NCBI GenBank assembly: GCA_049366715.1
Contig: JBMNCQ010000059.1
Location: 118,043-182,042, forward strand
Length of the DNA: 64,000 nucleotides
Direction of reading: 5' to 3'
DNA from: JBMNCQ01 sp049366715
GTDB lineage: Bacteria > Bacillota > Peptococcia > Peptococcales > BICA1-8
Shown: positions 33,410 to 42,245 of the stretch, piece by piece
Layout: the number at the start of each line of letters is the position of its first letter
Position numbering within the stretch: the stretch's first letter is position 1
Made by a program: the position numbers and the translations under genes
The notes under the pieces: model-generated
Seen by the model: only the letters and a program-made list of their open reading frames with translations
Told to the model about the DNA's origin: nothing
Databases searched by the model: none

Positions 33410-33486
33410 CGGGGTGTGGCTCAGTTTGGTAGAGCGCTGCGTTCGGGACGCAGAGGCCGCAGGTTCAAATCCTGTCACCCCGACCA
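33410..33486 (+). tRNA. tRNA-Pro (anticodon CGG)
   Basis: A 77-nt cloverleaf with acceptor CGGGGTG / CACCCCG, D-arm with GGCTCAGTTTGGTAGAGC, anticodon stem CTGCG / CGCAG with loop TTCGGGA (CGG at 34-36), T-arm CAGGTTCAAATCCTG, and an encoded CCA end. It reads the CCG codon. An open frame that starts within it is an artefact. Confidence 0.97.
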
Positions 33487-33508
33487 TTTTTTAGAGAGGA
33501 TGGCCTTG

Positions 33509-34054
33509 ATGCAGCAAGAGCGGAAAGAGTTGGATCAAAAACTCTTAGAAGCGTACGAGGACCTAAGCAGAACCTTTTGGAATGTAAAAGACAGCCTGGG
33601 AGACCTTCCTCAGGGAAGTTTACCCAGTATAGAAAGACTTAAGATCGTTGAGCGTAAATTAACTACCGAACGGAGGCTTTTGGAAGAGATCAGTCTGCCT
33701 TGCAGATTTATTCTTGAACACTTTACAACATTCATGGGGAAACTTGATCATACTATAGGTTACAAAGTGGGACAGTTTCAAGTAGGACGAGCCCTTTTGA
33801 GTGATTTCTATATTGAAGAATGGGGCAATATTATTCTGAGCCTGGGGAATGTGCAATTAACCTGGCGGGATGAAGATTATCACTATTTATTTTATCCGGA
33901 TAAGGTTATTCTGAGGTCTTGTGACAGGGCTAAGCAGGAAATCCATTTATATTTTAGCTTTGCCTTTAAATACTCCCATTTATTAGAATTATTCCAGGAT
34001 TTACCCAAACATGCTCAGGTGGATTACTGGCACGAAGATTTGGTAATGAATTAA
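33509..34054 (+). CDS. hypothetical protein downstream of tRNA-Pro
   Basis: This 181-residue soluble protein is not recognised. The N-terminal third is helical and charged (about 1-55). The rest is beta-rich with TWRDEDYHYLFYPDKVILRS and a run of aromatic residues. It may be cotranscribed with the tRNA, whose end lies 22 bp upstream. ATG 33509 is chosen with AGAGAGG about 10 bp before it; ATG 33500 sits too close. A small terminator follows. Confidence 0.7.
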   Translation: MQQERKELDQKLLEAYEDLSRTFWNVKDSLGDLPQGSLPSIERLKIVERKLTTERRLLEEISLPCRFILEHFTTFMGKLDHTIGYKVGQFQVGRALLSDFYIEEWGNIILSLGNVQLTWRDEDYHYLFYPDKVILRSCDRAKQEIHLYFSFAFKYSHLLELFQDLPKHAQVDYWHEDLVMN

Positions 34055-34077
34055 GAACTCTTAGGGGGTTCTTTTTT
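34053..34077 (+). terminator. terminator after the hypothetical gene
   Basis: AAGAAC / GGGTTCTT hairpin with T6. Confidence 0.7.
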
Positions 34078-34230
34078 AATTTTAATTTGCTGCTTTTATT
34101 AAAGTCCGGCAAATTTTTACCAGTAAAAATAGGGTATAAAAATTTTCTTGAAATTTATGAAATAAAAGAGGATAAGAGGCCAGGATGGTGAATATAATTA
34201 AATATGAAATTTTCATAAAATTTTTTCAAA

Positions 34231-34293
34231 TAACATGTATGATGTCTCATGTGTTTATTTTTTTCTTAACTTGTATGATGTCATTTGTATAAG
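34231..34293 (+). promoter_or_regulatory. promoter with repeated candidate operator before cassette 1
   Basis: TGTATGATGTC occurs twice, at 34236 and 34272 (36-bp spacing), each inside a TAAC(A/T)TGTATGATGTC block. The second copy lies between a likely -35 TTAACT (34266-34271) and -10 TATAAG (34288-34293), 16-bp spacer. That is where a repressor would sit. The FadR-type GntR protein encoded at 41511 is the natural candidate. Confidence 0.45.
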
Positions 34294-34328
34294 ATGTAAC
34301 GTAATACAACAGGAAGGGGCTAGATAAA

Positions 34329-35063
34329 ATGACGGTTATTCATAAAGATTTATGCACCGGCTGCAAAATTTGTAACAAATATTGTACTGTTGATGCGATT
34401 CATTATTCTCCTGAGGAGAAGAAATGTTTTATTGACCAGTCCAGGTGTACGGAATGTTATGTATGCTTAAGACAGAAGGTCTGTCCGAGGGGTGCGATTC
34501 AGCCTGTGGAGTTAGACGGCTTCTATAAACAATTTCAGCACGTAATCAGTGATCCTGTTGAAAGTCATGGGGTTACGGGAGTAAGCGGCCGGGGGACGGA
34601 AGAAGTAAAAACAAATGACGTATCAGGCAGAACCCGCAAAGGTGAAGTAGGGATTTGTATTGATATGGGACGTCCCGGTCTGGGTGTATATTTAAGGGAT
34701 GCAGAAAAGGTTGCCATGGCAATTGCTGCTGCCGGGGCAGAACTGGCACCCGCTGAACATACTCCGTTAGCGGCTTTGATGCCGGATTTAAAAACCGGCA
34801 GATTAGAGGAAGCCTGCTTGGATTATCATCTCTTGTCGGTCATTGTAGAGGCAAAGTGTCAGGAGATGCAGCTTAGGGAAGTGTTGCAGGCCCTGCAAAA
34901 AATTGCAAAAGAAATCGATACGGTATTTTCTTTGGGATTAATCGTACGCACTGATGAAAAAGGAAAGACTAAGGTCCTGGATTGTTTGGATGAATTAGGA
35001 ATACCACGGCCGTATCGCGGCAAAGTCAATGTCGGCTTAGGAAAACCATTATCTTTAGCTTAG
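34329..35063 (+). CDS. cassette protein A1: 2[4Fe-4S] ferredoxin head plus unassigned domain
   Basis: This 244-residue protein starts with a ferredoxin module (about 1-62). The first cluster ligands are CTGCKICNKYC (C-x2-C-x2-C-x3-C) and the second CTECYVCLRQKVCP, with widened C-x5-C spacing. The rest (about 65-244) is not recognised. It has the motif GRGTEEVKTNDV, a GEVGICIDMGRPGLG block and a probable alpha/beta ending that includes HLLSVIVEAK and EIDTVFSLGLI. It is always followed by a B gene here. A ferredoxin-dependent electron-transfer role is inferred. It is very like A3 at 48623. Confidence 0.9.
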   Translation: MTVIHKDLCTGCKICNKYCTVDAIHYSPEEKKCFIDQSRCTECYVCLRQKVCPRGAIQPVELDGFYKQFQHVISDPVESHGVTGVSGRGTEEVKTNDVSGRTRKGEVGICIDMGRPGLGVYLRDAEKVAMAIAAAGAELAPAEHTPLAALMPDLKTGRLEEACLDYHLLSVIVEAKCQEMQLREVLQALQKIAKEIDTVFSLGLIVRTDEKGKTKVLDCLDELGIPRPYRGKVNVGLGKPLSLA

Positions 35064-35079
35064 AAGGGAGGAAAATGAA

Positions 35080-35727
35080 GTGACGCATTCTTTACATCGT
35101 TCAGGTTCTCTGGAATCACAGAAAAAAGATTTCAACTGGTTCATGTATCAGACGCAAGGAGTTAATGATACAAACATTAAAGAAAAGGCTTTAGAATTTA
35201 TTGCCGTAGCGGAAGCATTAGGCTCAGAAAACTGGGGAGATGTTAAGACAGGGCCTAAAACCCAGTACCCTGTAGAATATATCAAGGAAAATATCACGAA
35301 TAAATCCCGGATCAGGGGAGTATTTACCCGTAAAGAACAGGTAGTAGAATTTCTAAAACAAATTAAAGCCAAGGATTTAGACCAATCAGTGGTCATTACC
35401 GGGGTTTTGTCTGAAGTACTGCCGGCTTGTCAAGAGGCGGAAGTTAAACCCCATTCGATAAATTACTCATTAGGCGTATGGGGGAAGAAAGATAACCTGC
35501 CTGATGAAACAACCCTCTCTATAACGACCATGTGCGGGCATCATATGATTCCGCCTAAATATGTTGAATATATGATTGAACAAGTTAACAAGGGACGTCT
35601 TACCGCAGATGAAGCAGCAATAAAGTTAGCTAATTTCTGCTATTGCGGTATTTTCAATCAGGTAAGATGTGCCGAAATTATTCATGAAACGGTTGCCGCC
35701 GCAGGCGAAGCTGCCGCTCTGGAATAA
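35080..35727 (+). CDS. cassette protein B1: unassigned Cys/His protein
   Basis: This 215-residue soluble protein is not recognised. Its start MTHSLHRSG and a C-terminal block MCGHHMIPPKYVE ... GRLTADEAAIKLANFCYCGIFN are shared by all three B proteins. The conserved Cys/His (MCGH and CxCG) could bind a metal or an Fe-S cluster. PHSINYSLGVWG in the middle is also conserved. The GTG start lies behind GGGAGG, 16 bp after A1, and the strict A-B pairing suggests a two-subunit enzyme. Confidence 0.88.
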   Translation: MTHSLHRSGSLESQKKDFNWFMYQTQGVNDTNIKEKALEFIAVAEALGSENWGDVKTGPKTQYPVEYIKENITNKSRIRGVFTRKEQVVEFLKQIKAKDLDQSVVITGVLSEVLPACQEAEVKPHSINYSLGVWGKKDNLPDETTLSITTMCGHHMIPPKYVEYMIEQVNKGRLTADEAAIKLANFCYCGIFNQVRCAEIIHETVAAAGEAAALE

Positions 35728-35750
35728 GTATTAAAAAAGTTAACCCCCCT

Positions 35751-35800
35751 GGGAGGATAAATAAATTTCTCAGCAACCCCTTTATTTGATTTATCCTCCC
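35751..35800 (+). terminator. hairpin after cassette 1
   Basis: GGGAGGATAAAT / ATTTATCCTCCC arms about 26 bp apart, then TAATTTTTAT. It may partly stop transcription before the dehydrogenase gene. Confidence 0.6.
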
Positions 35801-35830
35801 ATCCTAATTTTTATACATGGTGGGATTATT

Positions 35831-36895
35831 TTGACGAATAAATTTAGGTTTCACTACAAGGAACTATTTGATTTTTCTGAAAACATCCTGGTTAATTCCG
35901 GAGTCCCTGAAAAACATGCGGAGATCGTTGTTAAAGTCTTGATCCAAGCTGATCTTGAGGGGATATCATCCCATGGACTGACCAGGCTGCCTGTTTATCT
36001 GGAGAGAATAGAAAAGGGTTTAATCAATACAAATCCCCGGATCGCTTTGGACTTTCCTTTCCCGGCCTTAGGAGTGCTGGATGCCGATAACAGCTTAGGC
36101 CATGTAGCGGCACATACCGCTATGGAGGAATTGATCATTAAAGCCAAGGAGTATGGTATCGCCGGAATTGGGATTAGGAACAGTAATCATTTCGGTGCCG
36201 CTTCATATTACGCCAATATGGCTATGCAACATAACTTGGTGGGAATTGTTCTATCTAACGGACCTCCGGCAATACCTCCCTGGGGTTCATATGAGCCGTA
36301 TTTGGGAACAAATCCTATCGCCGTCTCTATTCCCGGCGGAGATGAATATGGTCCCCTGGTCATTGACTTAGCGACAAGTATTGTTGCCAGGGGGCGGATT
36401 ATCAAGGCAGCTTTAGAGGGACTGCCTCTTGAACCCGGCTGGGCCTTAGATTCAAAGGGCAAACCTACAACAAATGCCGGTGCGGCTTTACAGGGATGTA
36501 TTTTGCCAATGGCACAGCATAAAGGTGCTGCCTTGGCAATGGCAGTAGAGATATTAGCCGGTTTGCTGACCGGTGCAGGCTATGGAAAAGATGTCATCTG
36601 GCAAATGAGCGACCTGCCATTGCCTGGTAACGTCGGTCATCTCCTGATTTCTTTCAATCCGGAGGGATTTTTGAATATTCCGGTTATTAAGGCTAAGATG
36701 GATTCTATGATGAAAGAGATGAAAAGTTTACCCAAAGCTTATGGCTTTACGGAAATTAGAATTCCCGGAGAAAAAGGACGAAAAATGGCAGAAAGCAATA
36801 AACAAAAGGGAATTATTTTGAGCAGGGAATTGGTAGAAAAGTTTGCACACCTTGCTGTTAAACTATCGGTTCCCCTGCCAAAATCAATGATTTAA
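35831..36895 (+). CDS. LDH2/malate-type NAD(P)-dependent dehydrogenase
   Basis: This 354-residue protein of the malate/L-lactate/ureidoglycolate/sulfolactate dehydrogenase type II family interconverts a 2-hydroxy acid and a 2-oxo acid. Signatures are LIQADLEGISSHGLTRLP (with the conserved His), NSNHFGAASYYA, GTNPIAVSIP, VIDLATSIVARGRI, TTNAGAALQG and KGAALAMAVEILAGLLTG. TTG 35831, 6 bp after GGTGGG, is chosen; the earlier reading begins in the hairpin. It lies between cassettes 1 and 2, so its product may feed them. Confidence 0.9.
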   Translation: MTNKFRFHYKELFDFSENILVNSGVPEKHAEIVVKVLIQADLEGISSHGLTRLPVYLERIEKGLINTNPRIALDFPFPALGVLDADNSLGHVAAHTAMEELIIKAKEYGIAGIGIRNSNHFGAASYYANMAMQHNLVGIVLSNGPPAIPPWGSYEPYLGTNPIAVSIPGGDEYGPLVIDLATSIVARGRIIKAALEGLPLEPGWALDSKGKPTTNAGAALQGCILPMAQHKGAALAMAVEILAGLLTGAGYGKDVIWQMSDLPLPGNVGHLLISFNPEGFLNIPVIKAKMDSMMKEMKSLPKAYGFTEIRIPGEKGRKMAESNKQKGIILSRELVEKFAHLAVKLSVPLPKSMI

Positions 36896-36914
36896 CCACT
36901 TAGGAGGGAATTTT

Positions 36915-37643
36915 ATGAGAGTAGATCAAGAAAAATGTATGGGCTGCGGGATATGTGTGCCGTACTGTCCTGCTAATGCGATTACGATCCGGAACAAAAA
37001 GGCGCAGATTGATGAAGAGGCTTGTTTTGAATGTGGCAATTGCCTGAGGACGAGAGTTGTAAGATGTCCTCAAGGTGCTTTTTACGAACAGCCCGGCCTT
37101 TATGAGAGTACCAGAGCAGCCAGAAGGTTTTTTAGCGACCCGATGACTACTCATTCTGTTACCAAGATTCCCGGCCGGGGTACGGAAGAGGTAAAAACAA
37201 ATGATGTTACCGGACGGGTTGTGCGGGGGGAAATCGGTATTGCAATTGAGATGGGACGACCTTGTTTGGGAACCGATATGAATCAGGTCGAAAAAGTCAC
37301 AATTGCCCTGGGGGAATTGGGTTTGGAATTTGAAGAAATGAATCCTTTAACTCATCTGATGGAAGACCGTAATAAAGGTACCATCAAGCCGGAATACAAA
37401 GATGAGAAAATGGTTTCCTGTATTATTGAGTTTACCGCACCGAAATCCCTGCTGGTTCCGGTGATGAATGTTTTGAAAAAGGTTGCTGCTGAAATCAATA
37501 CCGTTTTCTCTCTGGATTTAATATACCGCTTTAATGAGGACGGTTCATTACCAATTCTGCCTGAATTAGAAAAACTGGGTGTCAGAGTACGCAAAAATTC
37601 TAAGGTTAACCTGGGTATGGGTCGGCCGGTTATTACTGTATAG
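36915..37643 (+). CDS. cassette protein A2: divergent paralogue of A1
   Basis: This 242-residue protein has the same plan as A1. The ferredoxin head has CMGCGICVPYC and CFECGNCLRTRVVRCP (C-x6-C in the last step), followed by GRGTEEVKTNDV, a GEIGIAIEMGRPCLG block and AEINTVFSLDLIYRF. It is clearly more distant from A1 and A3 than those are from each other, so it may serve a different substrate or partner. AGGAGG precedes ATG. It follows the dehydrogenase gene by 19 bp and precedes B2 by 13 bp. Confidence 0.9.
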   Translation: MRVDQEKCMGCGICVPYCPANAITIRNKKAQIDEEACFECGNCLRTRVVRCPQGAFYEQPGLYESTRAARRFFSDPMTTHSVTKIPGRGTEEVKTNDVTGRVVRGEIGIAIEMGRPCLGTDMNQVEKVTIALGELGLEFEEMNPLTHLMEDRNKGTIKPEYKDEKMVSCIIEFTAPKSLLVPVMNVLKKVAAEINTVFSLDLIYRFNEDGSLPILPELEKLGVRVRKNSKVNLGMGRPVITV

Positions 37644-37656
37644 GAGGATTTTAGAT

Positions 37657-38304
37657 ATGACACATTCATTGCACCGGAGAGGTACCGAAGAAAGTTTAAA
37701 GGATGATTATGTCTTATTGGTCACATCAGCTTATGGTTTTAATCATGAAGGATCAAAAGAAAAAATGCGTAAAATACTTGATGAAGTTTTTGCTATGGAG
37801 CCTTGTAATATTGGCTCCTATGATACGGGTACCATCCTGGGGGGGGTTGATATTCAGGAAATCCGGGATGCGTTAAATGATGTGCCCCGGGTTAGGTGTG
37901 CTTTTTCTTCTAAGGAACAAATGAAAGCCGTATTAAAAAGAATAAAAGAGCTCGATCTCGGTTTATCCGTTACGGTCAGCGGTTTAACAGATGAAGTATT
38001 AGATATTGCCCGGGAATTAGAAATTAAACCTCATTGTGTTAATCTCTCCTTAGAAGTTTGGGGTAATGTAGAAAAACTTCCTTCTGAAGAAATATTGGAA
38101 CTTGTTACGATGTGCGGTCATGGCCTTATTTCTTCCGGTTTGGCCGCAGATTGCCTAGCAAAAGTAAAAAAAGGCCGGATGACTGCCAGAGAGGCTGCTG
38201 TTAAGATATCTCACCCCTGTGTGTGCGGTATCTATAACCCAGATAGAGCAGAAAAATTACTGGAAAAATACGTACCCTCAAAAGAAGGCCGGGAAATGGC
38301 TTAG
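37657..38304 (+). CDS. cassette protein B2: divergent paralogue of B1
   Basis: This 215-residue protein starts MTHSLHRRG. Shared blocks with B1 and B3 are PHCVNLSLEVWG, MCGHGLISS, KGRMTAREAAVKIS and CVCGIYNPDR, so the Cys/His set is kept although overall similarity is moderate. ATG 37657 with AGGAGG upstream is chosen over a longer frame from 37579 that overlaps A2. It forms a pair with A2 and is followed by the first transporter set. Confidence 0.88.
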   Translation: MTHSLHRRGTEESLKDDYVLLVTSAYGFNHEGSKEKMRKILDEVFAMEPCNIGSYDTGTILGGVDIQEIRDALNDVPRVRCAFSSKEQMKAVLKRIKELDLGLSVTVSGLTDEVLDIARELEIKPHCVNLSLEVWGNVEKLPSEEILELVTMCGHGLISSGLAADCLAKVKKGRMTAREAAVKISHPCVCGIYNPDRAEKLLEKYVPSKEGREMA

Positions 38305-38377
38305 TTGGCAGGGGAGGTGGAAAGAAGGGTTAAAATTCTGGTTGTAAGGGTTTTTAAAAATTTTTGGAGGTGGAAGT

Positions 38378-39388
38378 ATGAAAATTAAGAAAATACTAGC
38401 ATTATTATTGGCAGTAATGTTAGTCGCGTCTGTGGCTGCCGGATGCACCTCAGGTTCCGAGAAAGAGGAAGCCAAGCAAGGCGGGGAGAAGCCCGCATAT
38501 CCGGAAAGACCTATTGAATTAGTTGTTCCTTTCAGTGCCGGGGGCGGCAGTGATATCTTTGCCAGATCAATGGTCAAAATTATTAATGACAACAAATGGG
38601 TGAGCCAGCCTCTCAATGTCGTAAACAAGCCCGGCGGCAGCGGGTCTATCGGTTATGCCTATGTTGCTGAAAAGAAAGCTGATCCATATTACAGTGCTAC
38701 GGTAAGTTCCAGCTTCTATACAGCCCCCCTATTAGGAAATTCCCCGGTTTCTTATAAAGATTTTCAGCCTGTTGCCGGTTTAGCTATGGATACCCTGGCA
38801 CTTTTTGTGCGGACCGAGTCCGATATCCAGAGTGTTAAGGATGTTGTGGAGAGATCTGAAGCAAACCCCAAGAGTCTTTCCATGGGCGGAACAAGCGGAA
38901 CTTCTGATGATGCCGTAATGCACCGCGTATTGCAGGATGAAGCAGGTATCGAAATTAAATATGTTCCTTTTGAAAGCGGCGGCCAGGCTATGACGGCCCT
39001 CCTCGGCGGACACGTAGATTTAGTATGGGCCAACCCCGGAGAGGCTTTAAACCAGGTTGAAGCAGGCAAAGCCCGCGCAATAGTCGTGGCCAGTGAAGAA
39101 AGAATTCCGGGCTTTGAAGATGTACCTACTTTAATGGAAGAAGGTATTGATGCCAAACTTGCCCAGTTCCGCGGATTTATTTTACCGAAGGATGCCCCGC
39201 CAGAAGCCGTAGAATACTGGGAAGACGTTCTTAAGAAGCTTCATGAGAGTGAGGCCTGGCAGGAAGACTATATTAAGAAAAACTCAATTACTCCCCGTTT
39301 CTTAGGTCAGGAAGAATTTGCTGAAGCCATCGTTGAACTTAGTGACATGTATGCCGAGATCTTCGAAAAAATCGGAGCAACTAAGTAA
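38378..39388 (+). CDS. tctC: TTT transporter solute-binding lipoprotein 1 (TctC/Bug family)
   Basis: This 336-residue binding protein captures an organic acid outside the membrane and hands it to TctAB. It has a lipoprotein signal ending VAAGC (about residue 23), RPIELVVPFSAGGGSDIFAR with the Bug-family substrate loop, VVNKPGGSGSIGYAYVAEKKAD, and a C-terminal lobe with FRGFILPKDAPPEAVEYW. Bug proteins bind di- or tricarboxylates, aromatic acids and nicotinate-like compounds. It starts behind GGAGG and leads the tctCBA unit. Confidence 0.95.
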   Translation: MKIKKILALLLAVMLVASVAAGCTSGSEKEEAKQGGEKPAYPERPIELVVPFSAGGGSDIFARSMVKIINDNKWVSQPLNVVNKPGGSGSIGYAYVAEKKADPYYSATVSSSFYTAPLLGNSPVSYKDFQPVAGLAMDTLALFVRTESDIQSVKDVVERSEANPKSLSMGGTSGTSDDAVMHRVLQDEAGIEIKYVPFESGGQAMTALLGGHVDLVWANPGEALNQVEAGKARAIVVASEERIPGFEDVPTLMEEGIDAKLAQFRGFILPKDAPPEAVEYWEDVLKKLHESEAWQEDYIKKNSITPRFLGQEEFAEAIVELSDMYAEIFEKIGATK

Positions 39389-39391
39389 TAA

Positions 39392-39419
39392 AATGAGGGA
39401 GAGCATGCTCTCCCTCATT
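39392..39419 (+). terminator. 28-bp perfect palindrome between tctC and tctB
   Basis: The arms AATGAGGGAGAGCA and TGCTCTCCCTCATT form a hairpin without a long T-run. In transporter operons such hairpins often give more binding protein than permease by partial termination or mRNA protection. The second transporter has a hairpin at the same place (55962). Confidence 0.7.
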
Positions 39420-39442
39420 ATGAAAAGAAGGGGGGTTCTATT

Positions 39443-39898
39443 ATGAAAAAGGCTGACCAAATTACGGGTAGTATCCTCTTAGCCCTTTCTGTCTATATCA
39501 TGAAATCGGCGGCTTCCCTTGTGTTATGGAATGAAGGCGCGCCAGGGCCGGGATTTGTTCCTTTCTGGGTGGGAATATTTTTAGCAATTTGCTCAGTGGT
39601 CTTAATTATGACTACTTTAGGTAAAAAATATCAGCAGCAGGACCGGATATTTTCTAAAGAAGGCTTTCAGTATCTGACAGTAGTATGCGGTTCGGCTATT
39701 GTTGCCGGTTTAATCGTAAATGTGGTAGGGATGGTATTGGCAATGGGCTTAATGGCCGGAGTATTAGTGACGGTTTTATCGGAAGAAAGAAAAATAATTA
39801 CTTCCCTGGGCACGGTCGTTGTGCTTCCGATGGTATTCTATCTTATCTTTAAAATAGCTTTAGACGTTCCGTTGCCAATGGGAATCTTTGGTTTTTAG
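39443..39898 (+). CDS. tctB: TTT transporter small membrane subunit 1 (TctB)
   Basis: This 151-residue protein has four membrane segments (about 5-20, 28-49, 70-95 and 110-145) and the family wording ASLVLWNEGAPGPGFVPFWVGIFLAI at the first loop. TctB is the small integral subunit of tripartite tricarboxylate transporters, driven by a proton or sodium gradient. It lies between tctC and tctA with short gaps. A GGGGGG-rich site precedes ATG. Confidence 0.92.
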   Translation: MKKADQITGSILLALSVYIMKSAASLVLWNEGAPGPGFVPFWVGIFLAICSVVLIMTTLGKKYQQQDRIFSKEGFQYLTVVCGSAIVAGLIVNVVGMVLAMGLMAGVLVTVLSEERKIITSLGTVVVLPMVFYLIFKIALDVPLPMGIFGF

Positions 39899-39915
39899 AA
39901 AGGTAGGGGATACAG

Positions 39916-41430
39916 ATGCTTGAAACATTTTCCAATTTATTATACGGCTTTTCAGTGGCGATAACTCCTATCAATATTTTGTATTGCTTGGTGGGGGTAA
40001 TATCCGGAACTGTTATCGGTGCCCTGCCCGGCTTAGGTCCGTCAGCAGGATTGGCGGTACTTTTACCCCTTACCTTCGGGGCTGATCCTGTGTCAGGCAT
40101 AATCATGCTGGCAGGTATCTACTACGGTGCCATGTATGGCGGTGCGATTACTTCCATCCTGATTAATACGCCCGGTGACTCGGCTGCGGTTATGACGACC
40201 TTGGACGGTTATCCCTTAACGATAAAGGGCAAGGCAGGTCCGGCTATGGGCATGGCTGCTTTCAGTTCCTTTATCGGCGGGACATTCGGTATAATTGTTT
40301 TTACCTTTTTGGCCCCGGCGCTGGCTAAATTTGCCCTTTCCTTCGGACCTCCGGAATATTTTGCTTTAATGGTATTGGGCTTGACAACTCTGGCCGGAAT
40401 GACGGGGAGCAATCCTACCAAAGGTTTTATCAGTGCCCTCATAGGCTTAATGCTGGCTGTCGTTGGTTTGGACCTGGTGACAGGATTGCCCAGGTATACC
40501 TTTGGCAGAATGGAGTTATTCAGCGGGATCGATTTTATTCCGGTAGCTATGGGTGTCTTTGGTATCGGAGAAATACTGGTTACTGCCGAAGAAAAATTTG
40601 ATATAGATGCCCTTAAAAAGGCTGATTTAAGCTTTAAAAGATTATTTCCATCCGCCCGGGACTGGGCGAGATCTAAATGGGTCATTATCAGGGGAACAGT
40701 TGCAGGATTCTTTATCGGAATGCTCCCCGGAGCAGGGGCGACAATCGCATCCTTTATCTCTTACGGTATGGCTAAAAAATCATCTAAGCATCCGGAAGAA
40801 TTCGGGCAAGGGGCCATCGAAGGTGTTGCCGCACCGGAATGTGCCAATAATGCTGCATCGGTAGGAGCTTTTGTACCTTTATTAACCCTCGGTGTACCGG
40901 GCTCCGCCAGCACAGCGATTTTAATGGGAGCTTTGATGATGTTTGGGTTACGCCCCGGCCCGCTGCTTTTTGAGAGAAATCCTGATTTTGTCTGGGGTCT
41001 TATCGGAAGTATGTATGTTGGCAATGTTATCCTAATATTAATGGTAATGGTTTTTGTACCCATTTTTGTCAGGGTATTACAGGTACCCAGGGCATCATTG
41101 AATGCTGTAGTCATGGCCTTTATTTTAATGGGTGCTTATAGTTTGAATAACAGTATGTTTGATGTCTATCTCACAATTGGTTTCGGTGTGCTGGGATATT
41201 TCATGAAAAAACTTAATTATCCTGGTGCGCCCCTGGTACTGGCTTTAGTATTAGGACAGCTTTTAGAGAATTCCCTCCGGCAATCTTTAATATTATCGGA
41301 AGGATCCGTAGGAATTTTCTTTGCCCGGCCGATTTCGGCGCTATTAATGATTGTCGCAATCGGAGCTGTATTTGTGCCAATTTTTAAAGGAATGATCAAG
41401 AAAATAAAATCGAACAGCATTTCTGCTTGA
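39916..41430 (+). CDS. tctA: TTT transporter large membrane subunit 1 (TctA)
   Basis: This 504-residue polytopic protein (about 11-12 segments) has the family repeats GALPGLGPSAGLAVLLPLTFG (first half, about residues 33-53) and GMLPGAGATIASFISYGMAKK (second half), each Gly/Pro-rich. It also has GAIEGVAAPECANNAASVGAFVPLLTLGVPGS. The length is normal. It is the translocating subunit that works with TctB and TctC. The regulator gene lies about 80 bp after it. Confidence 0.96.
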   Translation: MLETFSNLLYGFSVAITPINILYCLVGVISGTVIGALPGLGPSAGLAVLLPLTFGADPVSGIIMLAGIYYGAMYGGAITSILINTPGDSAAVMTTLDGYPLTIKGKAGPAMGMAAFSSFIGGTFGIIVFTFLAPALAKFALSFGPPEYFALMVLGLTTLAGMTGSNPTKGFISALIGLMLAVVGLDLVTGLPRYTFGRMELFSGIDFIPVAMGVFGIGEILVTAEEKFDIDALKKADLSFKRLFPSARDWARSKWVIIRGTVAGFFIGMLPGAGATIASFISYGMAKKSSKHPEEFGQGAIEGVAAPECANNAASVGAFVPLLTLGVPGSASTAILMGALMMFGLRPGPLLFERNPDFVWGLIGSMYVGNVILILMVMVFVPIFVRVLQVPRASLNAVVMAFILMGAYSLNNSMFDVYLTIGFGVLGYFMKKLNYPGAPLVLALVLGQLLENSLRQSLILSEGSVGIFFARPISALLMIVAIGAVFVPIFKGMIKKIKSNSISA

Positions 41431-41510
41431 CAATAATTTATTTAGCCATTAAATTCTGTATGAGGGTAAATTTATTAAAAAGCGATGTTTTTAATGGCTG
41501 GAGGGTAATT

Positions 41511-42230
41511 ATGTTTAAACCTGTAGTAGAAACCCATACAAGTTTATCAGATAAAATTGTTGAGCAGATTAAAGAAATGATTATTTCCCATGAACTAAAA
41601 CCGGGAGATAAACTGCCTTCGGAAAATGAATTATGTGATATGTTTAATGTCAGCCGTACTTCCATTAGAGAAGCGGTAAAAATTCTTTCCGGGCTGGGCT
41701 TCCTGAAAATAAGGCGGGGCTTAGGGATTTTTGTGGAGGAATTAGATGTGACCCATATTATCAATCAGCTATCGCCTATTTTAATTCAACGGGAAGATGA
41801 TCTCCTGGATATTGTCCGGGTGCGTAAGATTTTAGAAACACATGCCGCCGCCTGGGCTGCCGAGAATGCAAAACCTGAAGATATCAGAGAAATGGAAGCG
41901 GCGGTTGAACATTCCCAGGAACTTGTGGACAGCGGCCTGGCTAACGGTGAAAACCTGCCGGAAGCCAATCTGAATTTTCATATGGTATTAGCCAGAAGTA
42001 CCGGCTCTAAAATATTGTTCAGGATCATGCAATCTCTCTGGGATATCTTATCTGAGGCGAGAAAAATCACAGTACAATTGCCGGGACGGAAGAAAAAATC
42101 TGTTTCAGGCCATAAAGAAATTTTAAAGGCCATCAAAAATAGAGATCCTCTGGCTGCTCAAAAAGCCATGCTGGAACATTTAGAGGCTATTGAGACAGTG
42201 GTATCTGATTCTGATCATAACAATAGCTAG
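41511..42230 (+). CDS. FadR-type GntR transcription regulator
   Basis: This 239-residue protein has an N-terminal winged helix (about 8-75, LKPGDKLPSENELCDMFNVSRTSIREAVKILSGLGFL and then KIRRGLGIFV) and a C-terminal all-helical FCD ligand-binding domain (about 85-230). Its histidine and Asp residues (RVRKILETHAAAWA, NLNFHMVLAR) form the usual metal/carboxylate pocket. ATG 41511 after TGGAGGG is preferred. It sits at the end of the first transporter unit and probably controls it, perhaps through the repeats at 34236 and 34272. Confidence 0.93.
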   Translation: MFKPVVETHTSLSDKIVEQIKEMIISHELKPGDKLPSENELCDMFNVSRTSIREAVKILSGLGFLKIRRGLGIFVEELDVTHIINQLSPILIQREDDLLDIVRVRKILETHAAAWAAENAKPEDIREMEAAVEHSQELVDSGLANGENLPEANLNFHMVLARSTGSKILFRIMQSLWDILSEARKITVQLPGRKKKSVSGHKEILKAIKNRDPLAAQKAMLEHLEAIETVVSDSDHNNS

Positions 42231-42245
42231 TGGAGGTAAGGAATA

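Noticed and set aside
33416..33508. Protein start inside tRNA-Pro
   Set aside because: The open frame runs through the cloverleaf (MAQFGRALRSG reading), a well-known artefact. The start was moved to ATG 33509.
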